From NCBI RefSeq assembly GCF_022539505.1, contig NC_061508.1:95273276-95337275 (forward strand): a stretch of DNA of 64,000 bases, in the 5' to 3' direction. Positions within the stretch are counted from its first letter, which is position 1. Each line of letters begins with the position of its first letter. The stretch is from Lolium rigidum. Its lineage: Eukaryota > Streptophyta > Magnoliopsida > Poales > Poaceae. A program made the position numbers and the translations under genes. Under the pieces are notes generated by a model. The model worked only from the letters and a program-made list of their open reading frames with translations. It was not told the DNA's origin and did not search any database. Below are positions 21,478 to 33,377 of the stretch, in pieces.

Positions 21478-24400
21478 TCACTTCGAGAGCAGACCGAAGT
21501 AGGGATTCTCCATGGCAGACGCGATCTCAACCCCTGCGGCATTGAGGAGCGCCACGTCGACCTTGCTCCTCGGCATGTACAGGTAGCTGTTGTTCCTCAG
21601 CTTCTGGAACCCACACAGCTCCAGGAACTCGACGCCGCCTTGCAGACTGCACACCTTGTCCTGTTAAAAGCAGAAGTGGTAGGTTCAGGATGAACTGAAG
21701 CAGCTTTCTGAAGAAGAAGCTGTATCAGGTTGTGTAGTTACCTTGAAAACAGGATTGCTTAGGCGAATCCTTCTGAACTTCTCCTCTTCTGGGTTCTTTG
21801 CTATGTTGGCGATTATCTTCAGCAATATTTGGAATGCTCTTTTGACTCTAGCATTGTCATCCTACAGATAAATTTGCAAACAACACACGTCAATTGGTTT
21901 CTGGCATCCGCATAACGCGAGGGGTTATTGAGTTATAGAGTTTCGTATGTCTTTGCACAAGCAAACTGCTGAATTCTAAGAGGGTGCTGACATTAGACTG
22001 CTGGGAAATAAAATGGAACACCAAGTCCCAGACTACAAAACAAGAGCAGAAACTGAACATCCTGGAGTGCAGAAAGTATAGTTTCAGTTATCTGCACTGA
22101 CAGAAGTAGTGCAGCAGCGCGTGGAATAGTAATCAAGATCTTTTAACACCTCAATGGATAATAAATCATATATGCAGGACGATCATTTTACCTTGTGATT
22201 CTTTTTCAGAGTGCGCAGGCAGTCTTTCAGTTGTTCCGATGTTACAACAGGTTCAGTAGGTTTTACCTGATCAGTCAAAAAAGGGTGAGGAGTGTGTTGT
22301 CGTAGTTTTGCTCATGAGATGTAGTACTATGTGGGGGCTCTAGACCTTTTTGGGAGTTACTATCGGGGTTGATGCTACTGTATTTTCCTGCGGCAAACCA
22401 AGTCCTCTCCTCCTTTCTGCCTGCATAGAGGGTAATAGTTTAGGGCTTTTTAGCAGAGTACAAGAAGCAATGTACTATCTCGCTGAGTCTGAAAGTTTTG
22501 AAGAAAAGTAGCAGCAAATGAGTAACACAGGGAAATTCCCAGTTGAACATGTAGGAAATTTTAATTGCACTCGACATAATTGATCATTGCATGATAGGCT
22601 TGTTCCACTTCAAGGAGACCAGATTAGTTTAGGCTGAATTTGAAGATGTCCACACACAAAAAAGATGTCTTATTGCATGTAGCTGTGGGTTTGCGGAGGC
22701 AAGATATAGGCATATAGCAGTAACTTTATCGATATGGAAACCAAGTGACAGTAAGGACTGCATGACATTCACTGAACCATTGTCAAACATTGAAATGAAA
22801 ATAGCAGATGGAATGAAATACCAAAGGACCAAAATATTAGGTAGTTCAGAATCAGTGGGACCTTATCGTCATTTATACGTTGACGGATTCTCTCTCTTGC
22901 TCTTTTCTCCTCCTCTCGTTCTGCTTTTTGACTTTCCATCATGCTGCATTAAATATTATTTTCGCAATGAGTACATTTGAGTTGAAAATGGTATATGGGT
23001 TGCATACGAAACCAACCGTTTTCTTTGTTTTTCTTCAAGAATCCGTTTTGCTTCCATAAGATCTTTAGCAGCTTGAATCCTCTCCCTCTTCAAAAAACAA
23101 CAAATAAATTACACATGAAAGATAATGGTCGTAGAATATGTAACAGAGCTCAACAAATACTTTTGCAAGAACATCGCAATATTAGCACAGAGCTGTTGTT
23201 CATTAAAAACTATAGTAGGTTATAATTTTTATCATCCTCTATCATGTAACACTTAACGCAATGTAGGATGTGTTGTAATTGACTCCCTTGTTGAAAATCG
23301 AGTTAAATGGTTCTCATGTTGATGTGTCATTATTTTTTAATAAACAGTGTTCCTCTATACTACTGCATGCAGTATTCAACACAGTGGAAGATGGTGGACA
23401 AGCGACAGGATACAACAAAGAGGGCTTCCCGACCAGCGCACACTTTAACATCCCAACAGAGAACAGTGCAGGCCAACATGAAATTCATCTCTAATGGGGC
23501 CAACATGAAGTAATTGCATCATAGCTGCTACATTGAAATGTGATAAGTAAGACCAAAGGAACACATTTTTGCTCTTTCCCTTTTACATTGTTATGATCTT
23601 TACTTCTTAATAGCATGGAGAAGTTGTCATACCTTATCCTCTTGGACTTGATTTTGGATTCTCCCTCTTGCTCTTTCTTCCTCGTCACGCTTGGACTTGT
23701 ATAGTGCTAAAATCCTGCAAAGAGCAGGAGGGTTGCAGCCTTGGAGAAATATCAAACAAAATGCAAGCAGCTCACCGAACAGTATCTATTCAAAACAAGG
23801 TACACACCTTTTTCTATCCTCTTCTCTGTGTTCATCTGCATGTAGTTCTCTTTCCACCAGTGAAGTCTCCTGGTAAATGAAGTATGGGTGTGAAAAGATA
23901 ATGAACTACAAAACACTAGCCTGGGTTAGGTGAGGCAGAAAATAAAACGCTGGTGAAATGACAGGTGGTTGGGATGCGGCACCTACTACTCAACCTTTGA
24001 CTAGAGTATTACATGGTGTAAGAACATTGAAACAAGGTCAACAGAAAACATGTGTGTATCTTGTTTACAGACATAATATTTTTAGTTCAATGTGGTATGA
24101 GAAATCTTTTATTGAGTCTACGCTGTGAGATAAAAATGGAGCAAAAGAATTGAAGTAAATTTCCACCTGGTTCAATCTTTTCCAGTAATGGTTCCGTGAA
24201 TGACAAAAAGACTTCACTTAACCATAACATGCTAACATGATTAGAAAGGACTGAGATGTCAAAAATTACAAAGAATGTTTATCTGGCACCTTCTGACTTC
24301 CAGCTTCAGTTTGCTCCTCTTGTTTTCTCTCCTGTGCATGAGTCCTGCAAGAAAACCATGCCCAAGCCGATGATGCATTTTTATACTCAATAGCATAACA

Positions 24401-26177
24401 AAGGAACAAAACATCAACCGGTACATAGGCTTTTCATGGATATTAGTAAATTGTAATAATACTCTCTCAGTTACTTTATGCAAGTTACCCACGCATTCCA
24501 AGCTTGAAGTTTGACTAAGTGACTTACAGACTATATAAGGCATGTAAGTTATGTCACACAACAGTGATACTATTGGATTCATATTGAACAGCATTTTATG
24601 ATGATATTAGTTTTATGTGTAGAACCCACATTTTTATGATCTATATGTTGTGAAGGTTAAATCTTTAAATGTATGGCAGGCTTGCATAAAAAACGGAGGG
24701 ACTAAGCATCTAACTCTGATGCATAACAAGCCTTGCATAAAAAGCAGAGGAAGTGAGCATTTAACTCTGACACATGACTTGCCTTCTTAATGAACATGCT
24801 AATACTAGTTCCCTCGCCCAAAAAAAAATACTAATGCTAGTTAAGAGGAATACTATGCTCATTTGCAACTTCCATTTTCCAGTGCATGACATCAAACTGT
24901 TAATTTAGTAAGTGGGGAGGATTAATGGCACACTAGCAGCTATTTTATTTTGTAAACAAAGAAGGTTTAAAAAGGCTGTTCACTCCCTTGAGCAATCCCC
25001 GACTCAACAGTTTTTTCCTTGAGGTATGGCATAGCAGGATGACAAACATAAAGGGAAAATGTTGTGGATTGTCAAGTGCAACAACCGGTTCATTCCAAAA
25101 TCTAGGCGCTTGGGGAAAGGTGGGAAATATACTCTTCAGCACTCCCACTCGTATCTAGGGTCCCCCAGTCAAGTCTTGGACTCATGGTCGTTTTGATATC
25201 ATATTGATTTTTTTATATATAAAACCACTCCATCCAAAAACTTAGGCTCTTGGGAAAAGGCAAGCAACATCTTCATACTTTCTTTTCTATAGCAGTCTGG
25301 AAAAAACTAACCTCACTACTTGAGCGCTGTTTCTCACTTCGTTTAATGTGTCACCACATTCAATGCTGATTTCTCTTGGAACCTAAAACATCCAAGGAGT
25401 ACCCAGAAGTCAGAACAAGAGCTTCGAAAAACAATTGATATGACAATGCAGAAATGTAGTCATAGAATAAAGGAAATTTACTGGGATTTTAGCACTACAG
25501 AGCATTAGGTTACAGACTGCTACACAGACATACACCAACATGTAAGTTGCTTCATATTTAAGCATCTAACAAAAGTAGAAATGGTTGAATGCTGTAATCT
25601 CAGAGAAAACAATTCACAGTTATGTATTTACAGGATAGCCCCATTGAGAACGGAGTATATCAAGTGGGTGCAGAATAAACAAATAACGATTGCGTTATGA
25701 AGAAATAACCTACCAATGGCAACTGATCAATATCTGGGTCACTTTCATGTTCCAGAAGCCAATTTATCGCAGATTCAAGATTGGAATTACCTGATAAAGA
25801 CATTGGAACATTTTTCCATTTCATTCAACAAGATATAGAAGAAAAATGAATATTTACAAGAAACGTGTTGCATAGCTTTGCAATTAATTCATTTACTTTG
25901 TAAAATTTCAAGAAACACAAATAGTACGATGGTTCAGCAGTCAGTACAATTATAATTGGTGAGACCATAGAATCAAATGCCTGTAGTGATAAACTGATAA
26001 TTGATGGAATGCCAGCCTAACTATAATTGGAAACTATGTAATAGAAGATCTTTACCATCTAATCTCAATTGAAACAGACTTACCAGAATAATGGAGCGCC
26101 CTAATTGAACGAATGGCGGGGAATCCCATTACTTCAAGTTCACCAAGCATTTTCTTGTCAACTTGTGGGACAGCCAT
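21478..26177 (-). CDS. UBA-coiled-coil-PUB domain protein
   Basis: Twelve coding exons on the minus strand join without a frame break into 348 residues: 26177-26084, 25790-25714, 25382-25312, 24344-24290, 23869-23808, 23714-23633, 23087-23017, 22943-22862, 22420-22346, 22266-22192, 21861-21742 and 21660-21478. Introns are GT-AG. Residues about 8-50 form a UBA domain (LEVMGFP, ending INWLLEHESDPD). Residues about 85-205 are an arginine/glutamate-rich coiled coil. Residues about 255-340 are a PUB/PUG domain (DDNARVKRAFQILLKIIANI, VCSLQGGVEFLELCGF). UBA domains bind ubiquitin and PUB domains bind the C-terminal tail of CDC48/p97, so an adaptor role in protein turnover is inferred. Plant relatives I recall carry two N-terminal zinc-finger modules; none is visible upstream. 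An intron acceptor two bases before the ATG implies a 5' UTR exon I could not place. Confidence 0.9.
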
Positions 26178-26179
26178 GG

Positions 26180-27173
26180 CTAGAAGTATATGAATAAGAA
26201 TAAGAGCATGCAATTCCCACAAAATGGAAAACTAGAGGGAGAAAAATCGACTTATGAAGAACGTCGGCTCACCTGCCACACAAATTATATAGACAAAGCA
26301 ATCTTGCAAGCAAAAAGTATTATGAAATGAAGTTAAAGTGGGTAGCCCCATTGTCTTATAGAATTTCAGCTCAATTTGGAGAGAGATATATGATAATACT
26401 TCTGTTTCGTGTCTAGTTGAAGTTACCACATTCTGCAATTTAGGATATGCAACCTGTTGATATGCTGATCTTAGTCATTACTCTATTTGCCTTAACAACC
26501 ATACTGGGTAGATCGGTTGTACCACACTGCCTGATGAGTATAAGCTGGAACTACAGGCCATAACGGCACAACTAGGATAAATTGCACAATTTGCATCAAA
26601 AGTCTGCAGAGCTAGAAAGCAGGACAAAAGGAATACAGTATTTTGAAGAAGTAATTCAGGTTTCAGGATGCACTGAGACTTTCAATACGGCAAGATGATG
26701 AAAGGCAAATAGAAATTCTCACCTTTCAGAGTTTTTCTCCACACTTTGTAACTTTAGAGCTAAGTTGGTATACAATCCTCTATAAGTAGGGTATGAAGCA
26801 ATGTGTTACTGCAGATGGAGAGGGGCACGGGAAAATTATCTGAGGAGGATTAGAGCTTTGCTTCATCTGTACTTCATTCCTGTCTTGTCTTCCCAAATGG
26901 TTTTCAGGAAGCTCCAGTGACTTCTTTCTTCTTCCAGTTACTTATACCTTCCTTCCTAATTAGGATTTCTCTCTGGAATCAACACCTTGCTCACAACTGA
27001 TCAGTTACTTCATTTGGAAATGCTTATAGAAAATCAATAGGGGGACTCAATTAGACAAGAATAAAAAAGGTAGAATTATAAATTTACTGTACTTCAAGAA
27101 TTTGACAGTGATTATCAGCATGCAATTCAGCTAAGTTGCACAAAGAACATGTCAGCATTTCTTTGGAGGTAAG
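26180..27173 (-). other. 5' region of the UBA-PUB gene
   Basis: This holds the presumed first intron and 5' UTR or promoter. A reading frame on the minus strand near 26870-26940 is weak and unsupported. No zinc-finger exon was found. Confidence 0.35.
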
Positions 27174-27175
27174 TA

Positions 27176-27279
27176 CTCCCCTCCGATCCATATTACTTGA
27201 TGCTAAAATGGATGTATCTACAACTAAAATGTGTCTAGATACATCTATATTAGCGTCAAGTAATATGAATCGGAGGGAG
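27176..27279. mobile_element. Stowaway MITE
   Basis: This 104-bp element has near-perfect inverted termini (CTCCCCTCCGATCC and its inverse CGGAGGGAG) and the TA target duplication at 27174-27175 and 27280-27281. The arms pair almost completely, including ATATTACTTG and CAAGTAATAT. It lies upstream of the UBA-PUB gene. Confidence 0.88.
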
Positions 27280-27281
27280 TA

Positions 27282-28351
27282 CATGAATTACACAGCAAAC
27301 ATAACAGAGAATAAAAAGAAATTGGTTCAATCAAGTTGGCATGCCTGTCAAGCCATGGATACATGTTTCCTCAAAAAAATTCATGGATACCTCTGAAGCG
27401 CTGATATTGTAGAGTATTGGCAAAAGGTTAATAGGATTTGAGTCCAGAGCTGTGATAAAGGAACAATTGGTTTTTCATAGAAGTGATTGAGACTATTAGA
27501 AGAAGATTTTAATTCCTAACTGAACTTTTCTGCTATTCCTAAAAGGCATGGACGGAGTTGCAATCAGCAATATAAGGGTAGATTATTTAGAAATGATCGT
27601 GTTTTCATCTGACAAACAAAGCATCCTCAGGCAAGATTGAGCTCATTTATAGTATGAAGACCCCTGTTAGATTCTGAAGATAAAAGATCAAAATGCAGGA
27701 TCTGCTGCCCATCATTGCAAGCGTGGATTTGGATACTTTTTGAAAGAAAAAGGTGCTGACACGGCCAATACAGACAGGCCAAAATTTTACAGGAATCTCC
27801 ACGGTTTCCAGATTTCCCGTGAAGGTGGCCTATCTCTGCAAAAATGAAACAAAAATGAAAAAAGAACAACTCGGACTTTAGTCTTTTTGGGCAGTGGGAG
27901 TGGGGTTTGGAATAACATCAGTAGGCAAAGAGAGAAATATGAGAACCCTAGGCAGGACTTTTTCCTATAAATTATGTTTCATCCAATTCACTGTTAGCAG
28001 CGGAAGAAGTGATCTCATAGGAAGATTCAGGGCTATGAACAAGTTATTCATGGGAATGTTGCCTCACAGTAAGAGCTGATACAACGTTGTCCAGAAGAAC
28101 AGGATATATTAGTGCATCTGATCAGAAGTGAACCTACAGGATGCATCATAGTTCCATTTGTATGCTTTAACCTACTACCAGTACTAGCATAGCCATGCAG
28201 CTATTGAACAGAAAAGGTAAGATTTCTCGGGAACTTCTGATGTGATCATCACCCAGCTAATGATGGTAATACCTCAAACCTACTATTTGCAAAACATGCG
28301 GCTAAATGTTGTCTTCAATGCTATTTCCAGGTACCATTGTCATCGTAAATC
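27282..28351 (-). other. spacer between the FHA and UBA-PUB genes
   Basis: It likely contains the FHA gene 3' UTR on the right and distal promoter of the UBA-PUB gene on the left. No coding motif was seen. Confidence 0.4.
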
Positions 28352-30289
28352 TCAAGAAGGATTGGAACTATTTCCAATCGTCGAAATGTACTCAATGATT
28401 CGTCGATGCTTCTCCTCCATAGTCGCTATCATCTCATCAGCAGCCTCATTGATCGTTCTTGGAAGGTACTTTTCCATCCGGTCAAACCACTCCCCCAATG
28501 TCATAGTCTCCAGGCTGCTTCTCCCAGCACGCTTCTCTGCCTTCTCCACATCCTCTACATCTCCTCCATTGCCAGCTGCTTCCTTCTTGTCACCCTGTTC
28601 CTCTTCTCCACCATCCTTTATCTCCTCACCTCTGTTCTTGTCAGAAGCAGCACACCGAGCATTGGTCATCCCCTTTGGCGCTCTTTGTGCCTGCTCTCTC
28701 CCAGCAACTGGCATGATCTCCAGGCTGCTTCTCCCAGCACACTCCTCTGCATTCTCCACATCCCCTACCTTTCCTCCACTGACAATCGCTTCCCTCTTGC
28801 TATCGTCTTCCTCTTCTCCAGCACCATTTATCTCCTTACCGACATTGTCAGAAGAAGCACACTGGGCATTGGTCATCCCTTTTGGCGCTCTTTGTGCCTG
28901 CTCTCTCCCAGCAACTGGCACGGTCTCCAAGATGCTTCTCCCAGCAAGCTCCTCGGTGTTCTCCACATCCTCTACATCTCCTCCATTGCCAACAGCTTCC
29001 ATCTTGCCATCCTCTTCCTTTTCTTCAGCACCATTTATGTCCTTACCGACATTGTCAGAAGAAGCACACTGGGCATTGGTCATCCCCTTTGGCGCTCTTC
29101 GTGCCCGCCCTCTTGGAGCAACAGGCATGGTCTCCAGGCTGCTTCTCCTGGCACGCTCCTCCGCATTTTCCACATCCCCTACTTTTCCTCCACTGACAAT
29201 CGCTTCTCTCTTGCCATCCTCTTCCTCTTCTCCACCACCCTTTACCTCCTTATCGACATTGTCAGAAGCAGCACAGCGAGCATTGGTCATAGCTTTTGGT
29301 GCTCTTCGTGTCCGCCCTCTTGGAGCAACTGGCATTTCCTCCAATGCCTTCGCAGTCCCTTCCACTTCTCCCCCAGCTGCCACCTTATCACCCTTCTCCT
29401 CTGCCGGTGCAACCACCTCATCTCTCTCCTCCTCCTCAGGAACAGTCTCCATTGCACAAGGCACTGTAACCCTTCCCTGAGCCCTTCTGGACCTTGTCGT
29501 CCTAGGCACTGGTGGTGGGGCGACCGTCACTGCATCTTTCCCCTCATCTCCCTTCTCTGATTCAGAGGGCTCAGCATTCTTCCTCCTCGTGCGGCGTGTG
29601 GCCACCGCTGCCTTCTCCTCTTTCTGTTCCTCCGCCTTCTCTGGTTCAGGGGGCTCCACAGCCTTCTTCTTCCTACCGCGGCGTGCCTCCAATGCGGCCT
29701 CCTCGATCTCCTCCTTACCCGCTTCCAGGGCCTCGGGTGCAGCCGCCTTATTCCGTCTGCTCCGGCGAGTAACCATCTGGGGTTTCTCTTCCTCCACCAC
29801 CACCACTGTCGCTGCGTCCAGCCCTTCCTTCTCAGCTTCGGAGGGCCCCGCCTTCTTCCGTGTGCTCCGGCGGATGACCGCGGGGGTCGGTTCCTCCTCC
29901 ACCACCTTCGCCGCGCGGCGCGAGGAGCGCCTAGGGGCGGGCTTCGCCTCCGAATCGGGCGCGATGGACACGGCGAGCTTGGTGGACTCGCCGAGGACGA
30001 TTAGGTCCCCGTCGGAGAGCGGGGCCGGGACGGAGGGCGCGAGGCGGGCGCCGTTGAGGAAGGTGCCGTTGGAGGAGCCGAGGTCGGAGACGGCCCACCG
30101 GGCCGCGGGCGGCGGGAGGAACTCGATGGCGAGGTGGCGCTGCGACGCGCCCACGTCGCGCACGGCGAGGTCGTTGCCGGAGATGACGCGGCCGACGCGG
30201 AGAGCGGCGCCCGCGCGGCACTGCCGGGTCTCTCCGGCACGCGGGCCCTTCTCCACCGCCAGGGTGAGCACCGGCGGCGGAGCGGCCAT
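28352..30289 (-). CDS. FHA-domain protein with four-fold internal repeat
   Basis: A single exon encodes 645 residues from the ATG at 30289-30287 to TGA at 28354-28352. I prefer this Met over one 49 codons upstream because the FHA fold starts right after it. Residues about 8-108 form an FHA domain with all signature positions: GR at 33-34, S49 with H52 in SQRH, and NGT at 74-76 in GSSNGTFLNG. This domain reads phosphothreonine. Next come about 200 residues with repeated basic clusters (RRSSRR, RRSTRKK, RRSRRNK, RRGRKKK), which suggests nuclear location. Four tandem repeats of about 69 residues follow, each carrying a form of RAPKGMTNAQCASSDN. The C terminus (TLGEWFDRMEKYLP, then a helix rich in charged residues) looks conserved. 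The partner and pathway are unknown. Confidence 0.88.
   Translation of the reverse strand: MAAPPPVLTLAVEKGPRAGETRQCRAGAALRVGRVISGNDLAVRDVGASQRHLAIEFLPPPAARWAVSDLGSSNGTFLNGARLAPSVPAPLSDGDLIVLGESTKLAVSIAPDSEAKPAPRRSSRRAAKVVEEEPTPAVIRRSTRKKAGPSEAEKEGLDAATVVVVEEEKPQMVTRRSRRNKAAAPEALEAGKEEIEEAALEARRGRKKKAVEPPEPEKAEEQKEEKAAVATRRTRRKNAEPSESEKGDEGKDAVTVAPPPVPRTTRSRRAQGRVTVPCAMETVPEEEERDEVVAPAEEKGDKVAAGGEVEGTAKALEEMPVAPRGRTRRAPKAMTNARCAASDNVDKEVKGGGEEEEDGKREAIVSGGKVGDVENAEERARRSSLETMPVAPRGRARRAPKGMTNAQCASSDNVGKDINGAEEKEEDGKMEAVGNGGDVEDVENTEELAGRSILETVPVAGREQAQRAPKGMTNAQCASSDNVGKEINGAGEEEDDSKREAIVSGGKVGDVENAEECAGRSSLEIMPVAGREQAQRAPKGMTNARCAASDKNRGEEIKDGGEEEQGDKKEAAGNGGDVEDVEKAEKRAGRSSLETMTLGEWFDRMEKYLPRTINEAADEMIATMEEKHRRIIEYISTIGNSSNPS
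28505..29340 (-). repeat. four-copy coding tandem repeat in the FHA gene
   Basis: Four units with a period of 204-210 bp stay in frame. The start of each is visible at about 28508, 28718, 28922 and 29126 (plus strand CTCCAGGCTGCTTCTCC or near). The units are similar enough to permit unequal exchange, so copy number may vary between lines. Confidence 0.85.
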
Positions 30290-30983
30290 TGGGGGAAACT
30301 GGGGGACCGGCCCAAAATGCGGAGGTGTTTTTGAATCCAGTGCGAGCGAGATCCAGTTTCGGGGCTTTTTTAACGTCGGTTCAATAGTAAGGTCTTTTCT
30401 GTAAATCATCGCTGCTAACCCGCTACTGTGCCCCATCGATTGGAACCGCCTAATCTCGATCGGACGGTGGCCGAAATTTCTCCATGTTTTGTGCAGTTTA
30501 TGAGAATGGAAGAGATACCAAAGAGTTTATGTGCAGGATAAGCCAGCCTCGACTCCATGCATATACTAAGCTCAAAAAAAAAGACTACATGCATATTCAC
30601 CAATGACCAAATTGGCGCCTCAACTATTAGTTTGGTTTCTTCCTCTTTTCTTCCTCGAATACAGCACAGACGATAGATGCTCAAAAATACGTACATACAT
30701 TTATCCTTATGACCGACCATGCACACACACACTCTATAAGCACATTCAAGAAACTGAGTCTAAGAACCGATCCGATGGGTCTTGAGATTGACAAACTCAC
30801 TATCGACGAAAATGACGCCTCTCATTGAAGAATATTCTGCCTTTATGAGACACCAAATTGTTAAACCTGAAGTTTAAACTCTGGTTGGTTGGGGATGTTA
30901 CTGCTCTCCTACTTATCTAAGCACAAGTTAATTTTCTTTGGTTTTCTTCATCTTACATATAGACGCGAGGATAGACATGGTAT
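30290..30983 (-). promoter_or_regulatory. FHA gene 5' flank
   Basis: Upstream DNA of the FHA gene, GC-rich for the first 150 bases and AT-rich beyond. No specific promoter element is claimed. It should contain the 5' UTR and core promoter. Confidence 0.4.
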
Positions 30984-31125
30984 CCCTCCGTCCAAGAAAA
31001 AGATGTCACGTTTTTTTGTTTTAGAGTATGTATTTGTACATTAAAACGCTTATAAATACATCTAAATTTAATAAATCTATGACATCTTATAAACTGTTAT
31101 TCTTAGTAGCTAGGGACAGAATGGT
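30984..31125. mobile_element. Stowaway-like MITE, right end decayed
   Basis: A Stowaway-type start, TCCCTCCGTCCAAGAAAAAG, follows TA at 30987 or nearby. Internal GATGTCAC and the later TGACATCTT are inverse. The right terminus is not recognisable, so the end is approximate. Confidence 0.5.
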
Positions 31126-31196
31126 GATGCTAGTATTGTAAGGTCGCCAGTAGATAGAAGGTGTGGCCGAAATTGTTTCATCGCCAAGGCCATTTA

Positions 31197-31481
31197 GAGC
31201 AAGTACAATAAGTCCTAGTCAGCTGGCTATAAGGTTTAAAATAATATATTGCTACCTAGTTGGAGGAGAGAGAGGAGGAGAGAGAAGAGGAGTGGGCTCT
31301 TATGCAAGAGTCAGCTCTAGCACATACTTCTAGGCACTATATGAGAGTGAATGGTGGGCCATGCACTAATAAAATAGTATAATTTTATATCTCACTATTG
31401 TACATATTGGCTCTAAGATGACTATAGATGACATGACACTTAGCTTATAGCCAACAATTGGCTCTACTATTGAACTTGCTC
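31197..31481. mobile_element. Tourist-type MITE (PIF/Harbinger)
   Basis: This 285-bp element has termini GAGCAAGTACAATAAG and the inverse of GAGCAAGTTCAATAG, with TTA duplicated at 31194-31196 and 31482-31484. There is no coding capacity. Element A inserted 18 bp to its right. Confidence 0.88.
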
Positions 31482-31502
31482 TTAGACTAGTCTGCAAGCG
31501 AC

Positions 31503-33212
31503 TGATACGTCTCCGACGTATCGATAATTTCTTATGTTCCATGCCACATTATTGATGTTATCTACATGTTTTATGCACACTTTATGTCATATTCGTGCAT
31601 TTTCTGGAACTAACCTATTAACAAGATGCCGAAGTGCCAGTTCCTCGTTTTCTCGCTGTTTTTGGTTTCGTAAATCCTAGTAACGAAATATTCTCGGAAT
31701 CGGACGAAATCAAGACCCAGTGTTCCTATTTTTCCCGGAACCATCCGAACACCCGAGAGCCGCCGGAGGGAAGCCCCGGGGGCCCCACACCACACCCTCG
31801 GCGCGGCCGAGGGGGCCGCGCCGCCCTATGGTGTGGGCCCCCCAGACCCCCTCCGAGGCTCCCCTTCCGCCTATTTAAAGCCTCCGTCGCGAAAACCCTG
31901 AGGCGGAAAAACCACGATACGGAAAACCTTCCAGAGCCGCGCCATCGCGAAGCCAAGATCTGGGGGACAGGAGTCTCTGTTCCGGCACGCTGCCGGAGCG
32001 GGGAAGTGCCCCCGGAAGGCTTCTCCATCGACACCGCTGCCATCTCCACCGCCATCTTCATCACCGCTGCTGCTCCCATGAGGAGGGAGTAGTTCTCCAT
32101 CGAGGCTCGGGGCTGTACCAGTAGCTATGTGGTTCATCTCTCCTATGTACTTCAATACAATAATCTCATGAGCTGCCTTACATGATTGAGATTCATATGA
32201 CGATGCTTGTAATCTAGATGTCATTGTGCTAGTCAAGTGAGTTTTACTTATGTGATCTCCGGAGACTCCTTGTCCCACGTGTGTAAAGGTGACAAGTGTG
32301 TGCACCGTGTGGGTCTCTTAGGCTATATTTCACGGAATACTTACTCACCGTTATGAATGGCGTAGTGAAGTGCTTATTTATATCTCTTTATGATTGCAAT
32401 GTGTTTTGTATCACAATTTATCTATGTGCTACTCTAGTGATGTTATTAAAGTAGTTTTATTCCTCCCGCACGGTGTAATGGTGACGAGTGTGTGCATCCG
32501 TGTTAGTACTTGGCGTATGCTATGATCATGATCTCTTGTAGATTGTGAAGTTAACTATTGCTATGATAGTATTGATGTGATCTATTCCACCTACATAACG
32601 TGAAGGTGACAGTGTGCATGCTGTGTTAGTACTTGGTTTAGTCGTGTCGATCTTTCTTGCACTCTAAGGTTATTTAAATATGAACATTGAATTGTGGAGC
32701 TTGTTAACTCCGGCATTGAGGGTTCGTGTAATCCTACGCAATGTGTTCATCATCCAACAAGAGTGTAGAGTATGCATTTATCTATTCCGTTATGTGATTA
32801 ATGTTGAGAGTGTCCACTAGTGAAAGTCTAATCCCTAGGCCTTGTTCCTAAATATCGCTATCGCTGCTTGTTTACTGTTTCTGTCGCGTTACTACCGCCG
32901 CGTTACTACCGCTTGTTTACTCGTCCCGGGCAAAGCACTTTTCTCGGTGCCGTTGCCACTACTATTTCATACCACCCGTATTTCACTATCTCTTCGCCGA
33001 ACTAGTGCACCTATTAGGTGTGTTGGGGACACAAGAGACTTCTTGCTTTGTGGTTGCAGTGGTTGCATGAGAGGGATATCTTTGACCTCTTCCTCCTCGA
33101 GTTCGATAAACCTTGGGTGATCCACTTAAGGGAAACTTGTCGCTGTTCTACAAACCTCTCGCTCTTGGAGGCCCAACACTGTCTACAAGAATAGAAGCTC
33201 CCGTAGACATCA
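31503..33212 (+). repeat. element A 5' LTR
   Basis: A 1710-bp LTR beginning TGATACGTC and ending AGACATCA. It has a GC-rich block near 31770-31850 where GGGGCCCCACACC and GGTGTGGGCCCCC form an inverted repeat. Confidence 0.9.
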
Positions 33213-33221
33213 AGCACTTTT

Positions 33222-33241
33222 CTCGGCGTCGTTGCCGGGGA
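33222..33241 (+). other. element A primer-binding site (tRNA-Asp), decayed
   Basis: TCGGCGTCGTTGCCGGGGA departs at two positions from TGGCGCCGTTGCCGGGGA, the complement of the plant tRNA-Asp 3' end used by Athila elements. The intact form is seen in elements B and C. Confidence 0.7.
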
Positions 33242-33377
33242 GGAAAGGTAAAAGGCATTCATACTCCGGTTCCGGTAACAGTGATTTTTCTGGCGCCATT
33301 GTGTTTGTGCTCGAAGCTATTTCATTTAGATCCTGCAATTGCATCTTTTTGTTTCTTGTTTACACTAGTTTGGCATA

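Noticed and set aside
21478..26177. A UBX-domain protein
   Set aside because: The C-terminal fold is PUB (VCSLQGGVEFLELCGF); no UBX-type beta-grasp with its FPR motif is visible.
28242..29480. Long plus-strand frame of about 412 codons
   Set aside because: It is antisense to the four-fold repeat of the FHA gene, which has the domain evidence; the plus-strand product is serine/proline-rich shadow sequence.
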